From Ruminococcaceae bacterium FB2012 (GTDB lineage Bacteria; Bacillota; Clostridia; Oscillospirales; Ruminococcaceae), in contig FMXS01000003.1 of NCBI GenBank assembly GCA_900104495.1, forward strand, positions 372,001 to 436,000: DNA of 64,000 nt. The letters are read 5' to 3'. The notes below the pieces were generated by a model. The model made no database searches, was not told the origin of the DNA, and saw only the letters and a list, made by a program, of their open reading frames with translations. Positions 23,477-32,369 of the stretch are shown here, in pieces; position 1 is the first letter of the stretch; each line of letters opens with the position of its first letter. Both the position numbers and the translations under genes were made by a program.

Positions 23477-25903
23477 ATGGAAAAGCGTGTCAGGGAAAAG
23501 TATATCACCGCCTTCGTTATTGCCTTTGCCGCGTGTATGCTCTGCTTTCTGCCGATCATTATCGCAGGCGGCGGACGCTTCTTTTTCTACGGCGACTACA
23601 ACAAACAGCAGATCACCTTTTACACTCACCTGATCGACACCGTCCGCTCCGGCGGGCTCTCCGCCTGGGACCCTCTGGCCGACCTTGGCTCGGACACCGC
23701 CGCAAGCTATTCCTTCTACCTGCTGGGTTCGCCCTTCTTCTGGCTGATGACTCTCTTTCCGTCGGGATGGGCGGTGACTCTCCTGCCGGTGTTCATCGCG
23801 CTGAAATCCGGCCTTGCCGCAGTGGGAGCCTACGGCTTCACACGGCTGTTCGTGAAGGACACCCGGGCCGCGCTTATCGCTTCGACGCTTTTCGGACTCT
23901 CGGCCTACAACTCCGCCAACGTGATATTCAACCACTTCCACGATGCGGTGCTGATGCTCCCCTTTATGCTTTGGGCGCTGGAGCGCCTTATCCGGGACGG
24001 CAGACACGGTTTCTTCGCTTTGACCGTGGCCCTCTCGGCCTTTACGAATTATTACTTCTTCTTCGGACAGGTCATTTTTATCCTGCTGTATTTTCTGACC
24101 GGGCTTGTCACCGGACGTTTCCGGCTCACGGCAAAGCGCTTCGGTGCGCTGGCTCTTGAAGCCCTCCTGGGGACGCTTACCGCCGCAGTGCTTCTGCTGC
24201 CCTCGGTGATGTCGGTGCTGGGAAATCCGCGGCTGGCAGCCTCGCTCTCCGGCGCGGACCTTATCCGCTACGGCGAGCCCTCGACATATCTGTTCATACT
24301 GAAAAACCTGCTCCTGCTGCCGGATATAACACTGGTCAACAACTTCGGCATGACTGCCGCACAATCCTCCGGCTGCTTCGCGGGAGCCTGCTGCGTCTTC
24401 CCCCTCTGCGGAGCGATAGCCTATTTCCGCACCGTCAAGGGAAAGGACCACTTCAAACTGCTTATAACGCTCTGCTGCGTGATGATGTTCGTCCCGGTGC
24501 TGAATCAGTCCTTCTCGCTGTTGAGCAGCACATTTTACGGACGCTGGTTCTATATGCCGGCGCTGATCTCCGCCGTGATGACCGCCCGGGCTGCCGAGCT
24601 TCGGGAACAGAAGGGCATTTGCCTTAGAAAGGGCCTGCTCCCTGCCGGGGTCATAACCGGCGTCGCTGCCGCAGCTTCGCTGGCCGTCACTCTGCTGTCG
24701 CAGAACGGCGTACTCGGTCTCAGCTTCGACAATTACGCCTACGCGCTGATACAGCCCCTCTTTGCTTTAGCCGTACTGGCCTTTCTGGCTATGCCTATGC
24801 TCCGTCCCGCCCCGGAGGACAGCGCTGTACTTACCAAACAGCTCCTTACAAGAGCTGCCGTCTTCTGCACCGCCGGGATGATGCTGACCGTAGGCTGCGG
24901 ATATATCTTCCGGGGGACCTCGGAAAGCTCCCTTATGGACAGCGTCTTTGAGCTTCGGGAGGAGGAGCCCATCCGGGACGAAGGCTTCTTCCGCACCTCC
25001 TCGGAGGCGAATTTGCAGAATATGCCCGTGATCTGGGGATACCCCACCGTCAGATATTTCAACTCCACGGTGGAGCCCACGATCATGAGCTTCTATAACG
25101 AGCTGGGTCTTCCGCGGACCGTCAAGTCGGACTGCGAAGTCACCGACTACCCGCTGATGACTTTGCTTTCGGTGAAGTATTACGCCGACCAGGCCTATTT
25201 CGACGAAGAGGGCAACGCCCGTCCCGCCTTTGAGATACTTCCCTCCTCGGGGGGGACCTTTGAGCTTTCCTCTCAAAGCTCGGAGATCAACATTTATAAA
25301 AACAACGAGTTCCTGCCTATGGGCATCGCCTTTGACAGCTATACCGCCAACGAAGCCCTTGAAGGCCGTCCCGCGCTGATGAAGGAGTACGCTTACCTTG
25401 AAGCGCTGGTCCTCGACGGGGAGCAGATAAGCCGCTATTCGGATATTCTCACCGAGTATGACACCGCCGAACTGGACAGCGCCGCCGGCAGGTATCACGA
25501 GATCTGCGCCCGCCGCCGTGCCGAATGCTGCTCTTCCTTTGAGATGAAAGGCAGCCGCTTCAGCGGGGAGATAACCCTGGACAAGCCCGCTCTGGTATTC
25601 TTTTCGGTGCCCTGGTCCGAAGGCTGGAGCGCGGAAGTCAACGGCGAGGAGGCAGCAGTCGAAAATGTGGACAACGGACTTATGGCGGTGCGCTGCGAAG
25701 CAGGGAAAAGCAGCATCAGCTTCACCTACGAAAACAGATACCTGCGGGCGGGAATGATAATTTCTTTCGCGGCGGCGGGGATGCTGTTTGTTTATCTGCT
25801 GCTGTGCCGCATCACCGCGAAGCGCCCTTCTGACTCTGATAATACGGGCATCGGTCCCGATGATAAAAGCATCCGAAATAAACGACAAGGAGAAAAGCAA
25901 TGA
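23477..25903 (+). CDS. YfhO-family multi-pass membrane protein
   Basis: The 808-aa protein starts with a membrane helix (FVIAFAACMLCFLPIIIAGG) and the FYGDYNKQQITFY motif in the first external loop, typical of the YfhO family (GT-C-like fold). About a dozen membrane segments follow to residue 480 or so. A large external domain then carries HEICARRRAECCSSFEMKG, the conserved FFSVPWSEGWSAEVNGEEA block and a last membrane helix near the end. Bacillus YfhO is linked to glycosylation of lipoteichoic acid. Here it lies between an ABC binding protein and its permease, overlapping the permease by 4 bases, which is unusual and suggests co-translation. Its connection to amino acid uptake is unknown. 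Confidence 0.85.
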   Translation: MEKRVREKYITAFVIAFAACMLCFLPIIIAGGGRFFFYGDYNKQQITFYTHLIDTVRSGGLSAWDPLADLGSDTAASYSFYLLGSPFFWLMTLFPSGWAVTLLPVFIALKSGLAAVGAYGFTRLFVKDTRAALIASTLFGLSAYNSANVIFNHFHDAVLMLPFMLWALERLIRDGRHGFFALTVALSAFTNYYFFFGQVIFILLYFLTGLVTGRFRLTAKRFGALALEALLGTLTAAVLLLPSVMSVLGNPRLAASLSGADLIRYGEPSTYLFILKNLLLLPDITLVNNFGMTAAQSSGCFAGACCVFPLCGAIAYFRTVKGKDHFKLLITLCCVMMFVPVLNQSFSLLSSTFYGRWFYMPALISAVMTARAAELREQKGICLRKGLLPAGVITGVAAAASLAVTLLSQNGVLGLSFDNYAYALIQPLFALAVLAFLAMPMLRPAPEDSAVLTKQLLTRAAVFCTAGMMLTVGCGYIFRGTSESSLMDSVFELREEEPIRDEGFFRTSSEANLQNMPVIWGYPTVRYFNSTVEPTIMSFYNELGLPRTVKSDCEVTDYPLMTLLSVKYYADQAYFDEEGNARPAFEILPSSGGTFELSSQSSEINIYKNNEFLPMGIAFDSYTANEALEGRPALMKEYAYLEALVLDGEQISRYSDILTEYDTAELDSAAGRYHEICARRRAECCSSFEMKGSRFSGEITLDKPALVFFSVPWSEGWSAEVNGEEAAVENVDNGLMAVRCEAGKSSISFTYENRYLRAGMIISFAAAGMLFVYLLLCRITAKRPSDSDNTGIGPDDKSIRNKRQGEKQ

Positions 25904-26595
25904 GCGATTTTATTGAAAAGCTGAAAGAGACCTTTGTCACCGACGACCGCTGGCAGTACCTGGTCCGCGGCCTCGGCAACACACTGATTATCACCGTCTG
26001 CGCCGCGCTGATAGGCATTGTCCTCGGGTTCATCGTGGCTATGATACGCTCCACCCACGACAAGACAGGCAAGCTGAAGATCGGCAACTTCCTCTGCCGC
26101 ATTTACCTCACGGTCATCCGCGGAACGCCTATGGTAGTGCAGCTGATGATAATGTACTTCGTCATCTTCGCCACTCTCAACTCAAAATACAAGATCATCG
26201 TGGCTATTCTCTCCTTCGGCATCAACTCCGGCGCCTATGTGGCCGAGATCGTCCGCTCGGGCATTATGTCTATCGACAACGGACAGTTTGAAGCGGGCTC
26301 CAGCCTGGGCCTCAGCTACAGAAAGACCATGTTCTTCATCATCCTGCCCCAGGCCTTCAAGAACGTGCTGCCCGCCCTGGCAAACGAGGTCATCGTACTG
26401 CTGAAAGAGACCTCCGTTGCAGGCTACATCGGTATGGAGGACCTCACCAAGGGCGGCGACATCATCCGCGCGAATACATACCAGGCCTTTATGCCTCTGC
26501 TGGCAGTAGCCGCGATCTACCTTATCATGGTAATCATCCTTACTTCACTTGTTGGAAAGCTGGAAAGGAGGCTCGCCAAGAATGAAAAAAGATAA
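25900..26595 (+). CDS. Amino acid ABC transporter permease (HisM/GlnP type)
   Basis: The 231-aa protein is a polar amino acid permease. After a short N-terminal segment it has LVRGLGNTLIITVCAALIGI as the first membrane helix, then YLTVIRGTPMVVQLMIMYFV and INSGAYVAEIVRSGIMSIDN, and the EAA coupling loop GQFEAGSSLGLSYRKTMFFI that docks the ATPase. Five to six helices are visible. The ATG overlaps the YfhO-like gene (ATGA), and the ATPase gene begins 14 bases before its stop, so all are translationally coupled. It probably works as a homodimer. Confidence 0.95.
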   Translation: MSDFIEKLKETFVTDDRWQYLVRGLGNTLIITVCAALIGIVLGFIVAMIRSTHDKTGKLKIGNFLCRIYLTVIRGTPMVVQLMIMYFVIFATLNSKYKIIVAILSFGINSGAYVAEIVRSGIMSIDNGQFEAGSSLGLSYRKTMFFIILPQAFKNVLPALANEVIVLLKETSVAGYIGMEDLTKGGDIIRANTYQAFMPLLAVAAIYLIMVIILTSLVGKLERRLAKNEKR

Positions 26596-27367
26596 CAAGC
26601 CCACCCTTAAAGAGGTCGAGAAAGCCTTCTCCGGCGAGATGATCGTAGTCAAGGACCTGCATAAGTCCTTCGGCGACCTGCACATCCTCAAAGGCATAAA
26701 CACCACCGTCAAGCAGGGGGAAAAGGTGGTCATCATCGGGCCCTCCGGCTCGGGTAAAAGCACCTTCCTGCGCTGTCTGAATCTGCTGGAACGTCCCACC
26801 TCCGGCTCCATATTCGTTGACGGCGTGGATCTGCTCTCTCTGAACGAAAAGGGCGTAAACTGTATGCGCCAGAGAATGGGAATGGTGTTCCAGCATTTCA
26901 ATCTTTTCCCTCATCTGACTATACGGCGCAATATCACTCTTGCGCCTATCAAGCTGGGGCTTATGACCGAGGAAGCCGCCAACGACAAGGCCGACGAGCT
27001 GCTGGAAAAGGTGGGCCTCTTTGATAAGTGCGACGCTTATCCCAATCAGCTCTCCGGCGGACAGAAACAGCGTATCGCTATCGCCCGGGCGCTGGCGATG
27101 CAGCCCGAGGTCATGCTCTTTGACGAGCCCACCTCCGCCCTCGACCCCGAAATGGTGGGCGAGGTGTTGGAGCTGATGAAGCAGCTTGCCGAAGCCGGCA
27201 TGACGATGATAGTCGTCACTCACGAAATGGGCTTCGCCAAGGAAGTTGCCTCACGGGTAATGTTCATGGACGACGGACAGATCCTCGAAGAAGCCCCTCC
27301 GCAGGAGTTCTTCTCAAACCCGAAGAACGAAAGGACCAAGCTGTTCCTGTCGAAGGTGCTTATCTGA
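26582..27367 (+). CDS. Amino acid ABC transporter ATP-binding protein
   Basis: The 261-aa ATPase has Walker A GPSGSGKSTFLR, Q-loop MGMVFQHFNLFPHLT, signature LSGGQKQRIAIARAL, Walker B VMLFDEPTSALDPEMV and the switch histidine in VVTHEMGFA, all of the polar amino acid subfamily. The frame is open to 26549, but AAAGGAGG precedes the ATG at 26582. An N-terminal extension of about 20 residues (TLKEVEKAFSGE) before the usual start of the domain is a small peculiarity. It is the last gene of the operon, before a strong terminator. Confidence 0.96.
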   Translation: MKKDNKPTLKEVEKAFSGEMIVVKDLHKSFGDLHILKGINTTVKQGEKVVIIGPSGSGKSTFLRCLNLLERPTSGSIFVDGVDLLSLNEKGVNCMRQRMGMVFQHFNLFPHLTIRRNITLAPIKLGLMTEEAANDKADELLEKVGLFDKCDAYPNQLSGGQKQRIAIARALAMQPEVMLFDEPTSALDPEMVGEVLELMKQLAEAGMTMIVVTHEMGFAKEVASRVMFMDDGQILEEAPPQEFFSNPKNERTKLFLSKVLI

Positions 27368-27374
27368 AAGTATG

Positions 27375-27418
27375 AAAGACCGCATATCCTCTCTGCGTCG
27401 GAGGGTATGCGGTCTTTT
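27375..27418 (+). terminator. Terminator of the amino acid ABC operon
   Basis: AAAGACCGCATA pairs with TATGCGGTCTTT, with a further imperfect inner stem, followed by TTTTCG. It lies 8 nt after the ATPase stop. Confidence 0.85.
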
Positions 27419-27493
27419 CGTCCCGAAAAGCTACAAAAAGAATGCAAAATAATACGGCGGTTTTCGGCATTTCGCAGAAATGCGCGAACACTG

Positions 27494-27522
27494 TTGACAA
27501 AAGGCGGGATCACGGATATAAT
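27494..27522 (+). promoter_or_regulatory. Promoter of the Na/Pi cotransporter gene
   Basis: Consensus TTGACA (27494-27499) and TATAAT (27517-27522) with 17-nt spacing. The 80-nt leader holds a GTCCGCC/GGCGGAC hairpin just before the ribosome binding site. Confidence 0.88.
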
Positions 27523-27602
27523 TAAAATGTAAGAATGAAAAGGTTGAAGAAGATAAAAACCGGGTCCGCCGGGGGAGGCGGACGACCGAAAGGAATATTG
27601 CT

Positions 27603-29384
27603 ATGGAAACGTTTGATGTATTCTCCGTGTTCACCATGCTGGGAGGGCTGGCGTTTTTCCTCTACGGAATGAACGTAATGTCCACAAGCCTCGAAAAGCT
27701 GACAGGCGGCAAGCTTGAATCGGCTTTGAGAAAGATGACCTCAAATAAGATCAAAAGTCTGCTGCTGGGCATGGGCATCACTATCGCTATCCAATCATCG
27801 TCCGCTGTGACCGTTATGCTGGTCGGTCTTGTCAATTCGGGCATTATGATGCTCGAACAGACCGTCGCAGTCTGTTTCGGTGCCGATATAGGCACGACGC
27901 TGACTGCGTGGATACTCAGCTTATCGGGCATAAAGGGCGATAATTTTTTCCTCAAACTGTTAAAGCCTTCCTCCTTCTCGCCGCTGGTGGCGCTGGCGGG
28001 CATCATGCTGATAATGCTGGCAAAGAAAAGCAAGAAGAAGGATATAGGCTCCATAATGCTGGGCTTTGCGATCCTTATGACGGGCATGACGCTTATGTCC
28101 GGGGCCGTTGCTCCTCTGGCGGAGTCCGAAGGCTTCCAGCAGGCCCTTGTAGCCTTTAAGAATCCCCTGCTGGGCGTGCTGGTAGGCGCTGCCTTTACGG
28201 GCATCATCCAAAGTTCCGCCGCTTCGATAGGTATTCTCCAGGCCTTTTCCTCCACGGGATCTATGACCGTGGGTATGGCCGCTCCGCTGATAATGGGCTT
28301 GAATATCGGCACCTGCATCACCGCTCTGCTCTCCAGTATCGGCGTCAAGAAGAACGCCAAGCGGGTGGCGGCGATACATATCTCCATAAAGGTCATCGGC
28401 GTGCTGATACTTCTGCCGATCACGCTGCTGCTTGAAGCCACCGTGGCAAAGGATTTCTTCGACGATACGATCTCGCCCATCGGCATTGCTATCGGGCATT
28501 CCATATTCAATATCGCAATTACTTTGCTGCTGCTTCCCTTCTCAAATCAGTTGGTGAAGCTCTCCCGGAAGATCGTCCGGGACAAGGAAGAGGACGAGGC
28601 TTCAAACGAGGACGAGCCCAAGCTGGATATGAACCTCTTCAAGATCCCTTCGGTAGCCGTCGAGGCCTGCCGCGAGGCCGCAGTTCAGATGGCAAGGCAT
28701 ACCGAGACCACTATCACCGACGCCCTTTATGTATTGCAGAAGTGGGACCCCAAAATGTCGGATAAAGTCGTTGCCGGCGAACAGCTCATCGACCGCTACG
28801 AGGACAGGCTGGGAGCTTATCTGGTGAAGATCTCCAAGTCCAGCGTTTCCTCTGCGGATAACCGCAAGGTCTCCAAGATGATGCACGTTATCGGCAACCT
28901 GGAACGCATCTCCGACCACGCCGTCAACCTTATCGAATCGGCGCAGGAGCTTCACGAAAAACAGTATCAGTTCTCCGAGTACGGCAGCCTTGAAATGAAC
29001 GTCATCTGCGCCGCCATAGACGAGAATATCCACACGGCTATAAGAGCCTACGTCGATGACGATCTTGCCCTAGCTCACCGTGTCGAGCCCCTTGAAGAAG
29101 TGGTGGACAACCTTATCATCGAGCTGAAAAACCGCCACATCGACCGCCTCCAGGCCGGCGAATGCACCGTGGAGCTGGGATATATCTTCCAGGACATCCT
29201 GATAAACCTCGAACGCATCTCCGACCACTGCTCCAACATCGCGGGCTGCCTTATCGAGATCGACGAAAAGACCGAGATCCACGAATACTGGAACGACGTC
29301 AAGCAGAACGACGAAAAGTTCCGTTCGCTTTACAAGGAGTTCACCTCCGAATATTTTGCAATGCTCCCCAAGCTGCCGGAATGA
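27603..29384 (+). CDS. Na/Pi-cotransporter II-related protein with PhoU domain
   Basis: The 593-aa protein has two inverted PNaS repeats, each with the QSS motif (GITIAIQSSSAVTVMLVGLV and FTGIIQSSAASIGILQAFSS), about eight membrane helices, then a cytoplasmic PhoU-like four-helix domain from about residue 350 (for instance VIGNLERISDHAVNLIESAQ and INLERISDHCSNIAGCLIE). Such NptA/YjbB-like proteins move phosphate with sodium; the E. coli homologue exports it. The PhoU domain probably senses or limits flux. It is monocistronic, with its own promoter and a shared bidirectional terminator. Confidence 0.93.
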   Translation: METFDVFSVFTMLGGLAFFLYGMNVMSTSLEKLTGGKLESALRKMTSNKIKSLLLGMGITIAIQSSSAVTVMLVGLVNSGIMMLEQTVAVCFGADIGTTLTAWILSLSGIKGDNFFLKLLKPSSFSPLVALAGIMLIMLAKKSKKKDIGSIMLGFAILMTGMTLMSGAVAPLAESEGFQQALVAFKNPLLGVLVGAAFTGIIQSSAASIGILQAFSSTGSMTVGMAAPLIMGLNIGTCITALLSSIGVKKNAKRVAAIHISIKVIGVLILLPITLLLEATVAKDFFDDTISPIGIAIGHSIFNIAITLLLLPFSNQLVKLSRKIVRDKEEDEASNEDEPKLDMNLFKIPSVAVEACREAAVQMARHTETTITDALYVLQKWDPKMSDKVVAGEQLIDRYEDRLGAYLVKISKSSVSSADNRKVSKMMHVIGNLERISDHAVNLIESAQELHEKQYQFSEYGSLEMNVICAAIDENIHTAIRAYVDDDLALAHRVEPLEEVVDNLIIELKNRHIDRLQAGECTVELGYIFQDILINLERISDHCSNIAGCLIEIDEKTEIHEYWNDVKQNDEKFRSLYKEFTSEYFAMLPKLPE

Positions 29385-29405
29385 TCCCCGGCGCTCGGGA
29401 ACAAA

Positions 29406-29443
29406 AAGAGGGTATCTTCCCCGCTTCGGGAAGATACCCTCTT
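29406..29443. terminator. Bidirectional terminator between Na/Pi and thrS genes
   Basis: A perfect 16-bp stem (AAGAGGGTATCTTCCC and its complement) with a 6-nt loop lies between two convergent genes. The A-rich left flank and weak T-rich right flank suit termination in both directions. Confidence 0.85.
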
Positions 29444-29453
29444 AGCTTTATTC

Positions 29454-31247
29454 TCAGAACTTGGTTACGGTCCTGTTTCTGATCTCCTCGGTGATCTTCG
29501 CCGTGAACTCCTCGGCGGTCATGGTGACGGTCTTGCTGTCCTGAGTGCGGACAGACACCGTGTTCTCCTGGCACTCCTTCTCGCCGATGATTACCATGTA
29601 AGGCACTCTCTCGGTGTACTGCGCCTGTCGGATCATATAGCCGATCTTCTCGTTGCGGTCGTCAAGCTGAACGCGGACGCCGGCGTCGTAAAGCATATCG
29701 TAGACCTTCTCGGCGTACTCGGCGCTCTTCTCGGAGACAAGCAGTATCTTGGCCTGTACGGGAGCCAGCCATACCGGGAAGCGTCCCTTGGTCTCCTCGA
29801 TCAGATAAGCCATGAAGCGGTCGAGGGAGCCCAATATCGCGCGGTGGATGACTACGGGAGTCTTTTCCTGACCGTCGGTGTCGGTGTATTTCAGATCGAA
29901 CTTGGCAGGCAGGCAGAAGTCAAGCTGGCAGGTGGAGAGCGTGTACTCCGCGCCAACGGCGGGGACCACGTTCACGTCCAGCTTCGGGCCGTAGAATGCC
30001 GCCTCGCCGATCTCCTCGGTGAAGTCGATGCCCAGCTGTCTGAGCACCTCTCTGAGAGCGCTCTCGGCCTTCTCCCACATCTCGTCGTCCTGGTGATACT
30101 TCACCTTGTCGGCGGGGTCGCGCAGAGAAAGCACGCAGCGGTACTTGTCGATGCCGAAATCCTTGTAAGCCTCGAAGATCAGGTCAACGACCCTTCCTAC
30201 CTCGTCCTTGATCTGGTCGGGGGTGCAGAAAAGGTGAGCGTCGTTCTGGCAGAAATGTCTGCCGCGCTCGATGCCTTTAAGGGTGCCGCTGGCCTCAAAG
30301 CGGAAGTCATGAGCGATCTCACCGATGCGAATGGGCAGGTCGCGGTAGGAATGCTTCTGATTGGCGTAGATCATCATGTGGTGAGGGCAGTTCATAGGCC
30401 TCAGCACAAAGCTCTCGCCCTCGACCTCCATTGCGGGGAACATATTCTCCTTGTAATGCTCCCAGTGGCCGCTGGTCTGATAGAGAGCCACGGTGCCGAC
30501 ACAGGGAGTCATAACGTGCTGATAGCCCAGTTTGCGCTCCTTGTCCTTGATGTAGTTCTCCAGCTCCTGCCAGATCGTATAGCCCTTGGGCAGGAACATA
30601 GGCAGGCCGCGTCCCACAAGGTTGTCGGTCATGAACAGCTGCATTTCCCTGCCGATCTTGCGGTGATCGCGCATAGCGGCTTCTTCAAGGCGCTTCAGAT
30701 GCTCCTCCAGTTCCTGAGTCGTGGCAAAGGCGGTGCCGTTGATGCGGGTCAGCATCTTGCGGGAGGCGTCGTTTTTCCAGTAGGCGCCGGAGACACTGAG
30801 GATCTTGAAAGCCTTGAGGGTCTTGGTATAGGTAAGGTGAGGGCCGACGCACATATCGATGTACTCGCCCTGCTGGAAGAAGCTGAGGGGAACGTCCTCG
30901 GCAAGGTCGCCGATATGCTCCACCTTGTACTCCTCGCCCCGCTCTTCCATGAGCTTGATCGCCTCGTCCCGGGGAAGCACGAAGCTCTTGAAGGGAAGGT
31001 TCTCCTTGCAGATCTTCTTCATTTCAGCTTCGATAGCAGCAAGGTCGCTGTCCGAGAGCTTCACGTCGCCAAGGTCAACGTCGTAGTAGAAGCCCTTTTC
31101 GTTGGCAGGACCGTAGGCGAACTTCGCCTGGGGATAGAGCCTTTTCACGGCCTGAGCAAGGATATGCGCCGCCGAATGGCGTATAACGTGCAGCTCCTCT
31201 TCCTTCGGACATTCGCCCGTATGACCGTCGTTGTAGATAACTTTCAT
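29454..31247 (-). CDS. thrS: Threonine-tRNA ligase without a TGS domain
   Basis: The 597-aa enzyme charges tRNA-Thr. The editing domain has HSAAH near residue 24 and the distal DMCVGPH motif. The class II core has motif 2 around HDFRFEASGTLKGIERGRHF and motif 3 near the end of the core (IHRAILGSLDRFMAYLIEE), followed by the anticodon-binding domain. The usual N-terminal TGS domain of about 60 residues is missing, so the protein starts almost directly with the editing domain; AAAGGAG and the ATG at 31247 support this start. It lies 160 nt after the DinB-like gene, under the same candidate threonine T-box. Confidence 0.97.
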   Translation of the reverse strand: MKVIYNDGHTGECPKEEELHVIRHSAAHILAQAVKRLYPQAKFAYGPANEKGFYYDVDLGDVKLSDSDLAAIEAEMKKICKENLPFKSFVLPRDEAIKLMEERGEEYKVEHIGDLAEDVPLSFFQQGEYIDMCVGPHLTYTKTLKAFKILSVSGAYWKNDASRKMLTRINGTAFATTQELEEHLKRLEEAAMRDHRKIGREMQLFMTDNLVGRGLPMFLPKGYTIWQELENYIKDKERKLGYQHVMTPCVGTVALYQTSGHWEHYKENMFPAMEVEGESFVLRPMNCPHHMMIYANQKHSYRDLPIRIGEIAHDFRFEASGTLKGIERGRHFCQNDAHLFCTPDQIKDEVGRVVDLIFEAYKDFGIDKYRCVLSLRDPADKVKYHQDDEMWEKAESALREVLRQLGIDFTEEIGEAAFYGPKLDVNVVPAVGAEYTLSTCQLDFCLPAKFDLKYTDTDGQEKTPVVIHRAILGSLDRFMAYLIEETKGRFPVWLAPVQAKILLVSEKSAEYAEKVYDMLYDAGVRVQLDDRNEKIGYMIRQAQYTERVPYMVIIGEKECQENTVSVRTQDSKTVTMTAEEFTAKITEEIRNRTVTKF

Positions 31248-31407
31248 TTTAATTACTCCTTTATATTATTGATATTTTAAACACTTCCGTAACAGCTCCG
31301 GGTTCAGGCAAACAGCCACTCTTTCGCCTTTTCGTAATCTGAAAGAAACACGATAACGATGCCTTTTTAATTCCGGCTTGGTGAATAATGTTCATATCAG
31401 AAAAAGC

Positions 31408-31932
31408 TCACGGCTTTACCTGTCCCTTGCGGTATCTTCCGAAGAAAATGCCGTCATCCACATACTTGTCCTTTTCCGAGACCCACATGGGGAACTGTCC
31501 CGTGGCAAGAGCCGTCTGCCCGTTGAGCATACCCGTGTGGAAGGAGATATGCCTGTACTGCCGAAGCACCAGCTCCATTCTTGTATAGCGGCAGCCCTCG
31601 GGCTTTTCGTAAAGCATATCGTCGGTGAGGGAGTCGAGATAGTCAAGTGTCTTTTTCTCGACGGCATCGAGATATTCTATAAGCTGCTCGTCTGTAAGCA
31701 CCACGGAGGTGGGGTTATCGGGGTTGTCCATACCCTCTTGGTGGAAGGAGGGCTCCTCATAGACATTGGGATTGATGAACCACTTATCCGCCGAATGGAT
31801 AGCGTGATACGCCCAGCGCCAGCAGGGGGCTCCGCAGCAGAGGGCATCCCTGTCATAGGTCCGCAGAGAGGTCCGGATGTTCATAAAGTTGGGGATAACA
31901 GTTTCCTTGATGATGTCACACAGCTGACGCAT
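31408..31932 (-). CDS. DinB-like four-helix metal-binding protein
   Basis: The 174-aa protein resembles the DinB superfamily. The possible metal ligands are the histidines of WAYHAIHSADKW (about residue 41) and QYRHISFHTGML (about residues 133-138). Related proteins include thiol transferases and damage-inducible proteins of unknown activity. The frame extends to 31989 but that would pass through the T-box terminator. The start at 31932 has AAAGGA nine bases upstream. It lies directly downstream of a threonine-type T-box and upstream of thrS with no terminator seen between, so both seem to be induced by uncharged tRNA-Thr. Confidence 0.8.
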   Translation of the reverse strand: MRQLCDIIKETVIPNFMNIRTSLRTYDRDALCCGAPCWRWAYHAIHSADKWFINPNVYEEPSFHQEGMDNPDNPTSVVLTDEQLIEYLDAVEKKTLDYLDSLTDDMLYEKPEGCRYTRMELVLRQYRHISFHTGMLNGQTALATGQFPMWVSEKDKYVDDGIFFGRYRKGQVKP

Positions 31933-31951
31933 ACATATCATTCCTTTCAAA

Positions 31952-32198
31952 TAAAATAAACCCTTGAAGCGCACGTTACGGCGCATCAAGGGTGCATTGG
32001 CACGGTCCCACCTTGGTTTTGGCTCATTGCTCCTTAACGCGGAGGACGCCGGCGCTTACTTTCCCGAAAGGGTTTGGGCGGCGGGGCTCGGGAGCGGTCT
32101 TCTCCGATGCGTACACAAGAGGCTCACAGCAAAATGCCTCTCTCTCTGAATGCCCCGCAGCGGATACTCTCTCCGTCAAAGCCTTTGGAATATTGTAA
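31952..32198 (-). promoter_or_regulatory. T-box riboswitch, probably threonine-specific
   Basis: On the minus strand, stem I opens with GGAGAGAGTATCCG. Its 3' side gives CGGAGAAGACCGCTCC, placing ACC (Thr, 32096-32098) in the specifier position after the loop-E GAA. The T-box sequence AAGGTGGGACCGTG lies at 32001-32014; the variable base is G, matching a U73 discriminator as in Gram-positive tRNA-Thr. The terminator follows: CCCTTGATGCGC at 31981-31992 pairs with GCGCTTCAAGGG at 31961-31972, then a U-rich run. The next gene is DinB-like; thrS follows that. Confidence 0.9.
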
Positions 32199-32203
32199 AT
32201 TAT

Positions 32204-32232
32204 ATTATAGCACATCGCAGCGCCCTTGTCAA
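32204..32232 (-). promoter_or_regulatory. Promoter of the T-box/DinB-like/thrS unit
   Basis: Consensus TTGACA (32227-32232, minus strand) and TATAAT (32204-32209) with 17-nt spacing, immediately upstream of the T-box leader. Confidence 0.88.
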
Positions 32233-32304
32233 GACCCGCTCCCGCCTCCGCGGGAAGGTCCTCCGCAATAATACGATATGATAAGATCATCATTGCAAAG
32301 CCTA

Positions 32305-32333
32305 TTGATTTTCAGCCGTTTTCATGGTATAAT
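32305..32333 (+). promoter_or_regulatory. Promoter of the nfi-lar operon
   Basis: TTGATT (32305-32310) and TATAAT (32328-32333) with a 17-nt spacer. The first start codon follows at 32370, which rules out the longer upstream frame. No metal-responsive riboswitch fits in this short leader. Confidence 0.83.
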
Positions 32334-32369
32334 GTTCCAAAATATATATGTGAAAACAGGAGCGGAAAA

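Noticed and set aside
22649..24451. A 600-codon minus-strand frame over the ABC binding protein and YfhO genes
   Set aside because: It is antisense to two genes with clear motifs, promoters and ribosome binding sites, and its product is a low-complexity mixture of His, Gly and Val.
31248..31380. T-box directly upstream of thrS
   Set aside because: The GGTGGNACCGCG-type sequence is absent here; the T-box is further upstream, before the DinB-like gene.
31248..31407. Short frame upstream of thrS reading KGIVIVFLSDYEKAKEWLFA
   Set aside because: It looks like the C-terminal end of a coding sequence but follows a stop codon and has no start; too short to call a pseudogene.
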